Positions 35,337 to 44,944 of a DNA stretch of 64,000 nt are shown here, piece after piece. Source of the stretch: UMGS1883 sp045636425 (lineage in GTDB: Bacteria > Bacillota > Clostridia > UMGS1883); NCBI GenBank assembly GCA_045636425.1, contig JAZTXM010000011.1, positions 19,089 to 83,088 of the forward strand, read 5' to 3'. The notes beneath the pieces are model-generated. The model searched no databases and was not told the origin of the DNA. It saw only the letters and a program-made list of their open reading frames with translations. Positions within the stretch are counted from its first letter, which is position 1. The number at the start of each line of letters is the position of its first letter. The translations under genes and the position numbers were made by a program.

Positions 35337-36172
35337 TTTAAGCGCTCCTTCCATTTTGACAAGGAATTGTCACTCTTATCCGAAGAATCTGAAGCAAGGA
35401 CCTTCATAATTATTTTTTTCAGAGAATCTTCGGTATAGTTGCGGCTCATATTTCCGCCCAGTGTAAAGCTGATTTTACCTGTTTCTTCACTGACAACAAT
35501 GACTGCCGCATCGGAGCTTTCGGAAAGTCCCAAAGCCGCTCTGTGCCTTGTTCCCAGCTCACGGCTCAATGTCTCATTGGGGGTAAGGGGGAGAATACAG
35601 CGTGCCGCTATGATTTTATTATCTCTGATTATAACTGCACCGTCGTGCAGAGGGGTGTTTGGAATAAAGATGTTTATAAGTAATTCACTGGATACATCGG
35701 CATTAAGCTCACAGCCCGTTCTTACAATGTCACCGATTTTGGTTTCCCTTTCAATTACCATCAGCGCACCGATTCTTCGGCTTGACATGGCCACAGCGGC
35801 AGATGCAATTTCCGAGGCAAGAAGCTCGGTATCATTCTTTTCATCCTGTGTAAACAGGGAGGAGAAGTTTACCCTACCCACCTGCTCAAGAGCACGCCTC
35901 AGCTCCGGCTGGAAAATTACGATAAAGGCAATAAGTGCAAACTGCATCAGGTTGCGAAGCAAATAATTTATCGTAGTAAGTTCAAAGACATCACTTATCC
36001 ATGTAAAAATTAAAAGAAGTATAATTCCCTTGATAAGTGTTCCCGCTCTGGTTTCACGCACCAGAGAAGACAATTTGTAAAAAACAAATGCGACAATTGC
36101 AATATCAATTATATCTGTCAGCCGCAGAAATGATAGTGTAAGTGCAATGTCGCTCATCAATGCTTCAAACAA
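35324..36172 (-). CDS. cdaA: Diadenylate cyclase (c-di-AMP synthase)
   Basis: CdaA joins two ATP into c-di-AMP at the membrane. Three N-terminal spans (DIIDIAIVAFVFYKL, TLIKGIILLLIFTWI, LMQFALIAFIVIF) precede the DAC domain with PLHDGAVIIRDNKI and LGTRHRAALGLSE, the two active-site motifs. The start is uncertain: TTG at 36172 lies nine bases after AAAGGTGG, while an ATG at 36157 has no clear site and TTG at 36181 touches the site. It is the first gene of cdaA-cdaR. Confidence 0.94.
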   Translation of the reverse strand: MFEALMSDIALTLSFLRLTDIIDIAIVAFVFYKLSSLVRETRAGTLIKGIILLLIFTWISDVFELTTINYLLRNLMQFALIAFIVIFQPELRRALEQVGRVNFSSLFTQDEKNDTELLASEIASAAVAMSSRRIGALMVIERETKIGDIVRTGCELNADVSSELLINIFIPNTPLHDGAVIIRDNKIIAARCILPLTPNETLSRELGTRHRAALGLSESSDAAVIVVSEETGKISFTLGGNMSRNYTEDSLKKIIMKVLASDSSDKSDNSLSKWKERLKWKK

Positions 36173-36257
36173 TAACTCCAACCACCTTTACGTATAATAT
36201 AATATTATACAATAAAAATTGAGTTAATGAAAGTGTTTTTTTTATATTTTTGCTAAA

Positions 36258-37367
36258 TTACGATATAATTGATTCGAGAGCCTTGACTGCATTGGTTATT
36301 TCCTCTTTTGTGTTAAAATAACCTGCTGAAAACCTAAGAAGCCCGCTTGAAATTGTACCCAGTGTTCTGTGTGCCATGGGACAGCAATGAAGCCCGGCGC
36401 GTGTTGCTATGTTGTATTCCAGGTCGAGCCTTCCCGCCACCTCAACGCAATCATGGTTTTTAAGGAGAACACCCATAACGCCGGTCTCGCTTTTTCCCAA
36501 TAGCTTTATTCCTTTTACCGTGGAAAGCTGTTCTTTAAAAAATGTACCAAGCTCAGCCTCTTTTTCTAACACCCCTTCTCGCATTACAAACTTAATCCCC
36601 TCGCACAGACCTGCTATTGCACAAGTATTAATGGTGCCTGCTTCAAAGCGTTCAGGAAGGCTTTCGGGCATAAAGGCACTTTCTGACAGGCTTCCGGTAC
36701 CGCCTTCGATTAATGTGTCAAGCTTTAAACCTTTACGGATATATAAAACGCCTGTGCCAAGAGGTCCGTACAGCCCTTTATGTCCTGCAAATGCAATTAA
36801 GTCTCCGCAGGAGGTATCAACGGGCAGTATTCCGCCGCTTTGTGCAGCATCTACCAGGGTCAGCACATTTTTCTCCCGTGCACGTTTGCAAATCTCTCTT
36901 ACGGGGTTAACACTGCCAACGACGTTTGAAGCATGAATAATACAAATCAGCTTTGTCCGGGGTGTAATTGCCGAGATGACATCATCCGCATTAACACAGC
37001 CCTCATGGTTTGCACGCACAATTTTTACCTTTGCTCCATGCTTTTCCATGCTGATACAGCTTCTTAAAACACTGTTATGCTCCATTGAGGAAATAATAAT
37101 TTCATCACCGCTTTTAATAAGGCCTTTTACGGCAAGATTAATTGCTTCGGTGGTGTTTTTTGTGAAAATTATCTGTTCGGGATTGTCAGCTTTGATAAAA
37201 TCTGCCATTGTTTCTCGGCATTCATAAACCTTTTCAAAGCTTTTCCTTGCAAGATAATGTCCTCCACGTCCCGCATTTCCGCCATAGTTTTTCATGCAAT
37301 CGAAAACAGCGTCAATTACACTTTGGGGCTTAGGAAAGGTTGTGGCAGCATTGTCGAGGTAAATCAT
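36258..37367 (-). CDS. Class V aminotransferase-fold cysteine desulfurase
   Basis: The 369-residue PLP enzyme resembles Csd/SufS-like desulfurases that release sulfur from cysteine or selenium from selenocysteine. It begins IYLDNAATTFPKPQSV, has TKNTTEAINLAVKG near 70, the PLP lysine in IAFAGHKGLYGPLGTGV near 205, and a catalytic cysteine candidate in RAGLHCCPMAHRTLGT near 335. The ATG at 37367 is six bases after AAGGAGG; GTG at 37370 is less well spaced. It is preceded by a DUF3343 gene 11 bases away, a recurrent pairing. Confidence 0.88.
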   Translation of the reverse strand: MIYLDNAATTFPKPQSVIDAVFDCMKNYGGNAGRGGHYLARKSFEKVYECRETMADFIKADNPEQIIFTKNTTEAINLAVKGLIKSGDEIIISSMEHNSVLRSCISMEKHGAKVKIVRANHEGCVNADDVISAITPRTKLICIIHASNVVGSVNPVREICKRAREKNVLTLVDAAQSGGILPVDTSCGDLIAFAGHKGLYGPLGTGVLYIRKGLKLDTLIEGGTGSLSESAFMPESLPERFEAGTINTCAIAGLCEGIKFVMREGVLEKEAELGTFFKEQLSTVKGIKLLGKSETGVMGVLLKNHDCVEVAGRLDLEYNIATRAGLHCCPMAHRTLGTISSGLLRFSAGYFNTKEEITNAVKALESIIS

Positions 37368-37378
37368 CACGTTCCTCC

Positions 37379-37633
37379 TTATTCTACGACTTTTGAATAG
37401 GTTTTTTTGCCTTCGGATTCGCTTTCATAGTAAAAAGAGCGTATTCTTATACCAAGCTCCTTTGCGGCATTTAATATTATGTTTTTTGCACTGTCATCAA
37501 AGCGTAGGCTGTATCCGCAACCCTCTCTTGCTATTACTTGCGGGGTTTGAATAACGGAGGAGTATACTCCGAATTCGTAGGCGTGCCGTTTCAGCCTTGT
37601 TGCAGATGTAATTGAAGCCATTGTTGCAAGCAT
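37379..37633 (-). CDS. DUF3343 protein, putative sulfur/selenium carrier-like
   Basis: The 84-residue product starts MLATMASITSATRLKRHAYE and contains TPQVIAREGCGYSLRFDD, where the single cysteine in EGCGYSLRF is the conserved feature of DUF3343. The family is described as Se/S carrier-like and often lies beside class V aminotransferase genes, as here. The start at 37633 follows AAGGGAGAG; the frame from 37657 holds that site. Its role, probably passing sulfur from the neighbouring desulfurase, is inferred. Confidence 0.85.
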   Translation of the reverse strand: MLATMASITSATRLKRHAYEFGVYSSVIQTPQVIAREGCGYSLRFDDSAKNIILNAAKELGIRIRSFYYESESEGKKTYSKVVE

Positions 37634-37749
37634 TGAAATCTCTCCCTTTTCATACATACTTTATCTTATGCAAAATACAGCTTATTGGTTATATAAAAAA
37701 CAAGGAGAATAAAAAATGTAACAAATTCGTAAAGAATAACAAAAATATG

Positions 37750-37778
37750 TTGAAATAAGCAAGGAAAAGTGTTATTAT
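37750..37778 (+). promoter_or_regulatory. Promoter of the PucR-ftsEX operon
   Basis: TTGAAA (37750-37755), 17 bases, TATTAT (37773-37778), followed by a 47-base leader to the TTG start. Confidence 0.65.
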
Positions 37779-37825
37779 AACTATATATGGCTATTTTGTG
37801 ATTGAAAAATTGGGAGGGAATTAAA

Positions 37826-38914
37826 TTGATTAATAAATACCTAAACAATATCCTTATACAAACAAGCAAAATACTTGGATGCGAGGTTGGTGTAATCGAG
37901 GGGAACGGCACCGTTGTGTCTGCATCGGGAATTAATGAAATTTCCATGAATGCATTAGATGTGATTGATGCTTACCAAGCCTCAAAATCAAGATTATTAC
38001 AGGTGGGGGGATATACCTTCTACGCTGTCATTTCACGCGGACGTGTGGAATATATTACATTTATTAAAAATGACGACCCTATTATGGGTAAGCAGGCAGA
38101 GCTTCTTTCTTCTTACCTCGGAACGCTCAGGCAGATGCATAACGATAAGTATGATAAGACCAACTTTATCAAAAATATGCTTGCAGACAGCGTTCTTCCC
38201 GGAGACATTTTCTTGAAGAGTAAGGAGCTTCATCTTGCATTTGATGTTGACAGAGCGGTGTTTGCTCTGCGTTATGATGAAATCCGCGGAGTGGATGTTT
38301 TTGATATCATCAGCAAAATTTTCCCCGACAATGGAAAGGATTTTGTTATAGACCTTGATAACAACATGATTGCCATTGTAGCGGAAGTGAAAATGGGAAC
38401 AACGACTGCGGAGCTCGAAAAGATTGCTTCCAAAATTGTAGATACTGTTACAAGTGAGGCAATGGTTGATGTTAATATGGGCATAGGAACCATAGCTTCC
38501 AGCATTAAGGATATAGCCAAGAGTTATAAAGAGGCGAGAATTGCATTGGAAGTAGGCAAGGTATTTGATGGGGACAAGTTCATCATGAACTATGATAATC
38601 TCGGAATTGCCCGTCTTATCTATCAGCTTCCCACCACTCTTTGCGAGCTTTTCCTTTCTGAAGTATTCAAGAAGGACTCCATTGACTCATTGGATTCGGA
38701 AACATTACATACAATACAGAAATTCTTTGAAAATAATCTGAATGTATCCGAAACCTCCCGCCAGCTTTATGTTCACAGGAACACCCTTGTTTACAGACTT
38801 GACAAGGTTAGGAAGATGACAGGTCTTGATCTTAGAATTTTCGACCATGCTATTGTATTCAAAGTAGCTCTTATGGTTAAAAAGTATCTGGTATCAAAGC
38901 CAATGCGTATTTAA
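37826..38914 (+). CDS. PucR/CdaR-type helix-turn-helix regulator
   Basis: The 362-residue product starts at TTG 37826, eight bases after GGGAGG. Its C-terminus has the PucR-type helix-turn-helix (HTH_30): NNLNVSETSRQLYVHRNTLVYRLDKVRKMTG near residues 305-335, quoted here in overlapping parts. The middle section (GTIASSIKDIAKSYKEARIAL) is the GGDEF-like fold common to this family. The N-terminal 100 residues may sense a ligand. It lies 15 bases before ftsE, so it may regulate the division operon it heads. Confidence 0.85.
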   Translation: MINKYLNNILIQTSKILGCEVGVIEGNGTVVSASGINEISMNALDVIDAYQASKSRLLQVGGYTFYAVISRGRVEYITFIKNDDPIMGKQAELLSSYLGTLRQMHNDKYDKTNFIKNMLADSVLPGDIFLKSKELHLAFDVDRAVFALRYDEIRGVDVFDIISKIFPDNGKDFVIDLDNNMIAIVAEVKMGTTTAELEKIASKIVDTVTSEAMVDVNMGIGTIASSIKDIAKSYKEARIALEVGKVFDGDKFIMNYDNLGIARLIYQLPTTLCELFLSEVFKKDSIDSLDSETLHTIQKFFENNLNVSETSRQLYVHRNTLVYRLDKVRKMTGLDLRIFDHAIVFKVALMVKKYLVSKPMRI

Positions 38915-38929
38915 TGGAAGGGTGATTCG

Positions 38930-39616
38930 ATGATAGAATTCAAAGAGGTTAGTGTTGTTTATGACAAGGATATTGTCGGGCTTGACAATGTATCTTTCAA
39001 AATAGAAGAAGGGGAGTTTGTTTTCCTCGTTGGTAAAACAGGTGCGGGCAAAAGCTCTGCAATTAAGCTTCTTACAGGGGAGATAAAGCCCACAAGCGGA
39101 GATGTTATAGTAGACGGAATAGTGGTAAACAGGCTTAAAAGGAGGAAAATCCCTTATTTAAGGCGAGCACAGGGCGTAGTTTTCCAGGATTTCAGGCTTC
39201 TGCCCAATAAGACCGTGTATGAAAACGTTGCCTTTGCGATGGAAATAACGGGGAAGAAAAAGAAGGATATTCAGAGAAAAGTTCCTAAGATACTCAGTCT
39301 TGTAGGACTTTCCGAGCGTGCAAATAACTATCCTAACGAAATTTCAGGTGGGGAGCAGCAGCGTGTAAGTATAGCAAGGGCTCTTGTGAACAGCCCCTCG
39401 CTAATAATTGCAGACGAGCCTACGGGAAATCTTGACGTGGAAACATCTGCCGAGGTTATGAACCTTTTTGAGGAAATCAATAAAATGGGCACAACTATTG
39501 TTATGGTTACTCATTCCGAAAAAATAGTAAACGATATGCAAAGGCGTGTAATACAGCTTGAAAACGGTGTATTGATACGCGATGAAGAAAACGGGGTGTA
39601 TAACATTGGTGCTTAG
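38930..39616 (+). CDS. ftsE: Cell division ATP-binding protein FtsE
   Basis: FtsE is the ATPase of the FtsEX complex, which controls peptidoglycan hydrolases at the septum. The 228-residue ABC protein has FLVGKTGAGKSSAIKLL (Walker A), VVFQDFRLLPNKTVYENVAF (FtsE-typical Q-loop), ISGGEQQRVSIARAL (signature) and LIIADEPTGNLD (Walker B). It overlaps ftsX by 11 bases. Confidence 0.95.
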   Translation: MIEFKEVSVVYDKDIVGLDNVSFKIEEGEFVFLVGKTGAGKSSAIKLLTGEIKPTSGDVIVDGIVVNRLKRRKIPYLRRAQGVVFQDFRLLPNKTVYENVAFAMEITGKKKKDIQRKVPKILSLVGLSERANNYPNEISGGEQQRVSIARALVNSPSLIIADEPTGNLDVETSAEVMNLFEEINKMGTTIVMVTHSEKIVNDMQRRVIQLENGVLIRDEENGVYNIGA

Positions 39617-40493
39617 AAATTTAAAATATTATATTAAAAGTGCCGCAAGCTCTTTCAAGAGAAACGGCATTATGACAATTGCGTCTTTTATTACGGTTAC
39701 ATGCTGTTTATTCCTTTTCGGTGTATTTGTGATATTTTCAATGAATATGAACTACATAGGAAAGCAGCTTGAACAGCAGTGTGAGCTTCAGGCATATATG
39801 TATTTAGAAACAGACGAGCCCGAGCAGCGTGCCGTATACGAAAAAGTACTGCAGCTTGATAATGTTTATGATGCAACCTTGGAAACAGAAAAGCAGGCAT
39901 TTGAAAACTTTAAAAAACAGCTTGGCGAAGACGGCGACCTGCTGGACGGCCTTGAGGATAAGGACTTCCTCAGAAGCTCCATAAAGATTACTCTGGATGA
40001 TATAAGAAAATCAAATGATACGAAAAAAGCCGTAGAGAAAATCTCCGGCGTTGAAAAAGTGGAAAATTATCAGGACACCGTGGGAAAGGTTCTCAGCCTT
40101 ACAGGTGCGGTAAATAAGGGAAGCACCGTTGGTATGATTGTGCTTATGATAATAGCGGTGTTCATTATTCAGAATACCATCAAGCTTAGCGTTTTTGCAC
40201 GTGAAAAGGAAATACATATTATGAAATTTGTAGGTGCTACCGACAGATTCATAAGAACTCCTTTTGTAATCGAAGGAATAATGATTGGTGCTTTAGGCTT
40301 TATAGTCTCCTATGGGGTGATACTTTTCAGCTACACTCCCGCAATAAGCACGGTTAAGGACCTTATAAAAATGTTTGATTTCCTTCCGCTGCAATCATGT
40401 GCATTAGAGCTTGGTGTAATGATGGCACTTTTCGGCACAATGATGGGTGCAATCGGAAGTGCGGTGTCAATTAAAAGACATCTTAAGGTGTGA
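39606..40493 (+). CDS. ftsX: Cell division permease-like protein FtsX
   Basis: FtsX is the membrane half of FtsEX and passes the signal to an extracellular hydrolase. The 295-residue product has NLKYYIKSAASSFKRNGIMT then a first span (IASFITVTCCLFLFGVFVIF), an extracellular loop with coiled character, and three C-terminal spans (MIVLMIIAVFIIQNTIKL, GIMIGALGFIVSYGVILF, ALELGVMMALFGTMMGA). I place the start at TTG 39606 after GGGGTG with seven bases spacing; GTG 39609 is also possible. Confidence 0.93.
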   Translation: MVLRNLKYYIKSAASSFKRNGIMTIASFITVTCCLFLFGVFVIFSMNMNYIGKQLEQQCELQAYMYLETDEPEQRAVYEKVLQLDNVYDATLETEKQAFENFKKQLGEDGDLLDGLEDKDFLRSSIKITLDDIRKSNDTKKAVEKISGVEKVENYQDTVGKVLSLTGAVNKGSTVGMIVLMIIAVFIIQNTIKLSVFAREKEIHIMKFVGATDRFIRTPFVIEGIMIGALGFIVSYGVILFSYTPAISTVKDLIKMFDFLPLQSCALELGVMMALFGTMMGAIGSAVSIKRHLKV

Positions 40494-40524
40494 CTTTTTC
40501 TGCCGCAGAAAGGATTTTTAAGCT

Positions 40525-41685
40525 ATGAACAAAAGAACAAGAGAAATTTTGAAAAAAACATTTGCCGCCCTTTGTGCTTGTGTTGTTGTAATAGCTCTTG
40601 TAGCTTCAGTGTTTTTGCCCGTGGTAAGAGCCGCAACGCAAAAGCAGCTTGATGATGCGAAAAACAAAACACAGCAGGCAAAGACTGCCGCACAGAAAGC
40701 GGAAGCAGAGAAAAAGGCGGCTATCAACTCATATAATGCACTTGATGCACAGATACAAAGTACTGAAAACGAGATTGATACTCTTGAAAAACAAATAGAG
40801 CAGACTAAAAAGGATATAGAGCTTAAAGAGGAAGAGCTAAAACTTGCCCAGGAGCAGCTTGAAAGTCACGAAAAGGCTTTTATGGCACGGGCAGGAGCTA
40901 TGTATGAGCATAACGACATAAAATATGTGGAGTTACTCTTTAAGGCTGACAGCTTAAGTGATTTTCTCACCAAAATAGACATGATTACGCAAATCATGGA
41001 ATATGATGATAAGGTTCTGACGGATTTAAAAGAAACCCGTGAAAAAATAAACCTTGCCAAAAAACAGCTTGAAGAAAGTCTCGTAAGACAAGAGGAGGAT
41101 TCAAAAAAGCTTGAAACAAAGAGGCAGTCTCTTTCTCTTGCATTGGCAGAAAAAGAAAAACTCATGAAAGAAGCCATCAAAAACGCAGATAGGTATAAGG
41201 CTATATATGAAGCCGCAGAACAGGCAGAACAGGCATTAATCAGAGAAAACAGAAACGCATTTTCACAAAACGGATATAATGTGAAATATACCGGTGGAAG
41301 ATTTGCATGGCCTGTTCCCGGAAGCCATAGAATCACCAGTCAGTACGGCGAAAGAATACATCCTGTGTATAAAACACGTAAATTCCATTCGGGAATTGAC
41401 GTGGGTGCAGGATACGGGCTTGATATAATTGCCGCCGCCGACGGTAAGGTTACTTTGGCTACAACCAACGGAGGCTACGGCAAATGTGTGGTTATCAACC
41501 ACGGAAGCGGAATAACTACGCTTTACGGGCATTGCAGCACTTTGCTTGTTTCTGCAGGCGATACTGTAACTAAGGGGCAGGTAATTGCTAAAGTAGGCTC
41601 TACGGGAGTATCGACAGGACCGCATCTTCATTTTGAAGTGCGTATAAACGGTGCAACCACTAACCCCTTAAACTATCTTTCATAG
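40525..41685 (+). CDS. M23 peptidase with coiled coil (FtsEX-activated PcsB/EnvC type)
   Basis: A 386-residue secreted protein: an N-terminal span or signal (about 15-35), a long coiled coil (about 36-250, rich in Lys/Glu/Gln, e.g. AEAEKKAAINSYNALDAQI), and a C-terminal M23 domain with HSGIDVGAGYG (zinc His and Asp near 289-293) and GPHLHFEVRING (HLH near 370). The zinc ligands are intact, so it should be an active endopeptidase or could activate an amidase. Its position right after ftsEX matches the known coiled-coil partner. Confidence 0.92.
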   Translation: MNKRTREILKKTFAALCACVVVIALVASVFLPVVRAATQKQLDDAKNKTQQAKTAAQKAEAEKKAAINSYNALDAQIQSTENEIDTLEKQIEQTKKDIELKEEELKLAQEQLESHEKAFMARAGAMYEHNDIKYVELLFKADSLSDFLTKIDMITQIMEYDDKVLTDLKETREKINLAKKQLEESLVRQEEDSKKLETKRQSLSLALAEKEKLMKEAIKNADRYKAIYEAAEQAEQALIRENRNAFSQNGYNVKYTGGRFAWPVPGSHRITSQYGERIHPVYKTRKFHSGIDVGAGYGLDIIAAADGKVTLATTNGGYGKCVVINHGSGITTLYGHCSTLLVSAGDTVTKGQVIAKVGSTGVSTGPHLHFEVRINGATTNPLNYLS

Positions 41686-41718
41686 TATTTCCGAGTATTT
41701 TAACAGGGAGTTTTTCAG

Positions 41719-42873
41719 GTGAACAAAATCTCAAAGAAGACATTGCTTACCATTTTAATTACTTTTGCTGTGACATACCTTTTTACAAGTGTATTCCATC
41801 CGTATACTGCTGACTTTAAACGCCTTGAACGTATAATGCAGATTATAGATGAACAGTATGTGGGCGATTACAGCACCGAAAAATGCGAAGATGCAGCCAT
41901 AAATGCGGTGTTGGGAAGCATAGAGGATAAGTATGCCGTTTACTATGACGAAAAAAATGCAAAAGAAACCATGCAGAATATCGAGGGTTACTACTACGGC
42001 ATAGGAGTAGAGGTATTTGCCAACACACAAAAAAATGCCATTGAAATACTTTCCGTGCATGCCGGCTCTCCTGCTGAAAAAGCAGGAATCCTGCAAGGGG
42101 ATCTGATGCTTTCGGTAGATGGTAAGAATTACGGTGCCGATGAGCTTGCCGATGCGGTAAGCTATATAAAAGGAAACGGGACGGAGGATTCTCTTGGCAA
42201 GTCAATTGAGATTGTGATAAACCGTGACGGTGAGAAAATTCCTGTTACGCTTAAGCGTGCAAAGCTCGGTTTATATGTCGTTAAAAGCGAAATAGTAGAT
42301 AATATCTGCTATATACGCTATGACGGGTTCACTCGAAAATCCCTCAGTGATTTTAAGAAAATTGTAAATTCCCTTGATGAAGAAAAAATTAAGGGAATTG
42401 TAATTGATATAAGATACAATCCCGGAGGAGAGTTTTCAAGCGTTATTGATATGTGCGACCTTTTCCTGGATGATGAACAGATAATGTACACACTTGACAA
42501 AAAAGGCGATAAAACCGTATACACAGGCACGAAAGGAAAGAAAGCTTTCCCCATGGCAGTTATCGTAAGCGGTGCATCGGCAAGTGCATCGGAGGTTTTT
42601 GCAGGTGCTATGCAAGCTAATAAGCGTGCTGTGATAATAGGGGAAGAAACCTTCGGAAAAGGTGTTACCCAGTCGGTTATGTATCTTGACAGAGTGGATA
42701 AATCCATGGGTGCAGTTAAATTAACAACCTACAAAAACTATACACCCGACGGCAGATGGATTAACGAAAAGATTATTCCCGATATAAAGGTAAAAATCGA
42801 TAAAATAGGCACAAATATCAGGGAGGATGCCGCTTTTAAAGCTGCTGTAGATTATTTTAACAAGGAAAAATAG
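41719..42873 (+). CDS. S41 family C-terminal processing peptidase
   Basis: The 384-residue product starts at GTG 41719, eight bases after AGGGAG. One N-terminal span (LLTILITFAVTYLFTSVF) is followed by a PDZ domain (about 85-170; VHAGSPAEKAGILQGDLMLS) and the S41 domain with VSGASASASEVFAGAM carrying the catalytic serine and EETFGKGVTQS the lysine. Such CtpA-like enzymes trim or degrade envelope proteins, including M23 hydrolases in some bacteria, fitting the neighbour upstream. Confidence 0.93.
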   Translation: MNKISKKTLLTILITFAVTYLFTSVFHPYTADFKRLERIMQIIDEQYVGDYSTEKCEDAAINAVLGSIEDKYAVYYDEKNAKETMQNIEGYYYGIGVEVFANTQKNAIEILSVHAGSPAEKAGILQGDLMLSVDGKNYGADELADAVSYIKGNGTEDSLGKSIEIVINRDGEKIPVTLKRAKLGLYVVKSEIVDNICYIRYDGFTRKSLSDFKKIVNSLDEEKIKGIVIDIRYNPGGEFSSVIDMCDLFLDDEQIMYTLDKKGDKTVYTGTKGKKAFPMAVIVSGASASASEVFAGAMQANKRAVIIGEETFGKGVTQSVMYLDRVDKSMGAVKLTTYKNYTPDGRWINEKIIPDIKVKIDKIGTNIREDAAFKAAVDYFNKEK

Positions 42874-42877
42874 TAAA

Positions 42878-44260
42878 ATGAAAAAGCATCAAAGAATTAC
42901 AAGCTTAATAATTATTTTGATACTCTTGTTTTCGTTTTCCTGCATTACATATGCGGAAAATGAAAATAAAAAAGTGAATAATTCTTCGGAAACCAAGGAG
43001 GAAGTCTCCGCAAAAAATACAATCGAGGCAAAATCACCCCATGCCGTTTTGATGGACCTAAAAACAGGTGCGGTTATATATGAGAAAAACGCCAAGGATT
43101 TGGTTTACCCCGCAGGTCTTACAAATATAATGACCGCAGTTCTTGTCCTTGAAAACTGTAATATGGAGGAGCTTGCCGCCGCAAGCGAAACAGCCCTTTC
43201 CAATGTTACGGCAGGGGACAACAAAATGGGGATTCAGAAGGAAGAAAAATTGTCAGTGCGTCAGCTTGTTTACGGAATGCTTTTAGAGTCTGCCTCAGAT
43301 GCATCAAACGTTCTTGCGGAAAAGACGGCAGGCAGTATAGAAGCTTTTGTAAATATGATGAATGCCAGAGCCAAGGAACTTGGCATGGAGAACACAAGCT
43401 TCACCAATCCTACCGGAAACCATGACGACAGGCATTATACAACGCCCATGGATATGGCGATTTTAGCAAAGCATGCCATGTCAATTCCTGAGTTTTGCGA
43501 TATTGTAAAATGTGATTCTTACACTATTCCGCCAACGGAGAAAAACCCCAATTCAAGAAAATTAACAAACAGAAATCATCTGGTAAGCAGACTTATACGA
43601 AATGATTATTATTATCCGAATGCTACGGGGCTTAAAACGGGCTACAGTGCAGAAGCAAAAAGCTGTGTGGCGGCATCGGCACAGAAAGGTACCATGTCTC
43701 TTTTAGCATTGGTTTTTGAAGCCGATACAAGCAATAACGTACTGCAAAGCTATGACGACTCAAGAAAAATGTTTGATTTTGTGTTTTCAAATTATGTGTC
43801 GCAAACAGTTGTCAATGAGGGCGATATAGTAGCGCAAACCGATATTGTAAACACAAGGCGTGATAATAAAATTATTTTAAAAGCAGAAAAGGCAATGTCC
43901 GTCATCCGTGAAAAGGATTCCGAGCCTGTAGAGGTTACGTACAAGGATTCTTTGAAAAAATCCGTAAGTGCACCTGTAAAAAAAGGTGAGAAAATCGGAA
44001 CGAGAGAGTATTTTGCAAACGGACAGTCTATAGGAACGCTCAATCTTTTGGCAGAGAAAAATTATAAGCTGGACCCTGTTACGTTCTTTATAAATAAGCT
44101 TAAGGCATTTTTCACGTCTCCCTGGCTTTATGCGGTTATAATTTTATTGATTGCATTCTTTATTTTAGTGGAAAGAAGACGAAGAAGAATACTCCGCAAA
44201 AAACGACGTGACGCACGCAAAAAAAGAAATATGGAACTGATACACAGTATAGACAGATAA
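42878..44260 (+). CDS. D-alanyl-D-alanine carboxypeptidase homologue lacking catalytic residues
   Basis: The fold and layout match DacF/PBP5-type S11 carboxypeptidases: signal segment (about 1-26), S11 domain (about 45-270), a PBP5-like C-domain (about 290-385), a membrane span (about 405-425) and a basic tail (ERRRRRILRKKRR). However the S-x-x-K motif, normally PASTTKIMTA, reads PAGLTNIMTA, losing both the nucleophilic serine and the lysine, and the S-x-N motif reads LLESASDASN. The K-T-G motif (GLKTGYSAEA) remains. The frame is intact, so this looks like a pseudoenzyme that may bind peptidoglycan or regulate its neighbours. It closes the ftsEX operon. Confidence 0.88.
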   Translation: MKKHQRITSLIIILILLFSFSCITYAENENKKVNNSSETKEEVSAKNTIEAKSPHAVLMDLKTGAVIYEKNAKDLVYPAGLTNIMTAVLVLENCNMEELAAASETALSNVTAGDNKMGIQKEEKLSVRQLVYGMLLESASDASNVLAEKTAGSIEAFVNMMNARAKELGMENTSFTNPTGNHDDRHYTTPMDMAILAKHAMSIPEFCDIVKCDSYTIPPTEKNPNSRKLTNRNHLVSRLIRNDYYYPNATGLKTGYSAEAKSCVAASAQKGTMSLLALVFEADTSNNVLQSYDDSRKMFDFVFSNYVSQTVVNEGDIVAQTDIVNTRRDNKIILKAEKAMSVIREKDSEPVEVTYKDSLKKSVSAPVKKGEKIGTREYFANGQSIGTLNLLAEKNYKLDPVTFFINKLKAFFTSPWLYAVIILLIAFFILVERRRRRILRKKRRDARKKRNMELIHSIDR

Positions 44261-44261
44261 C

Positions 44262-44290
44262 AAAAAACGGCTCAAATTGAGCCGTTTTTT
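44262..44290 (+). terminator. Intrinsic terminator
   Basis: AAAAAACGGCTCAA then TTGAGCCGTTTTTT, just after the carboxypeptidase homologue gene. Confidence 0.9.
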
Positions 44291-44380
44291 GTCATATAAG
44301 AATTTACGTGATTTAATCGCGAGCAGCTTTTGACAAACCTTAGCTTTAGCCGGTACGCGACAAGGGTGAAGCGGCACGCT

Positions 44381-44914
44381 TCAATAATTTTCTTTTCTGA
44401 TTTCAAAGTATGCCTGGGGATGAGCACATACGGGGCAAACCTGGGGAGCTTTTTTACCCATTACAAGGTGTCCGCAGTTTCTGCATTCCCAGATTGATTC
44501 TTCTGCTTTTTCAAATACCTTCTGCATTTCCACGTTATTAAGAAGTGCACGGTATCTTTCCTCGTGTGTTTTTTCAATTGCGGCAACGGCTCTGAACTGT
44601 GCAGCAAGAGCGCTAAAGCCTTCTTCCTCAGCTTCCTCAGCAAAGGTCTTATACATATCTGTCCATTCGTAGTTTTCGCCCTCTGCCGCTGCAAGGAGGT
44701 TTTCCTTTGTACCGCCAAGAAGCTCAAGAGCCTTGAACCAAAGCTTTGCATGCTCTTTTTCGTTATTTGCTGTTTCTTCAAAGATTGCGGCTATCTGCTG
44801 GTAGCCTTCCTTTTTTGCAACGGATGCAAAATAAGTGTACTTATTTCTTGCCTGAGATTCGCCTGCAAATGCAGCAAGAAGATTTTTCTCGGTTTTTGTT
44901 CCTTCAAATTTCAT
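44381..44914 (-). CDS. rbr: Rubrerythrin
   Basis: Rubrerythrin reduces hydrogen peroxide in anaerobes. The 177-residue product has a ferritin-like diiron domain (about 1-135) with FAGESQARNKYTYF, ETANNEKEHAKLWF and AAIEKTHEERYRALL supplying the glutamate and histidine ligands, and a C-terminal rubredoxin site CRNCGHLVMGKKAPQVC with PVCAHPQAYF. It is a single gene with a palindromic candidate operator upstream. Confidence 0.96.
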   Translation of the reverse strand: MKFEGTKTEKNLLAAFAGESQARNKYTYFASVAKKEGYQQIAAIFEETANNEKEHAKLWFKALELLGGTKENLLAAAEGENYEWTDMYKTFAEEAEEEGFSALAAQFRAVAAIEKTHEERYRALLNNVEMQKVFEKAEESIWECRNCGHLVMGKKAPQVCPVCAHPQAYFEIRKENY

Positions 44915-44944
44915 TTAAAACACCTCATTTATAATTATTTTATC

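Noticed and set aside
39582..39606. Longer FtsX start
   Set aside because: The extension overlaps ftsE further and includes the GGGGTG ribosome site used by the chosen start.
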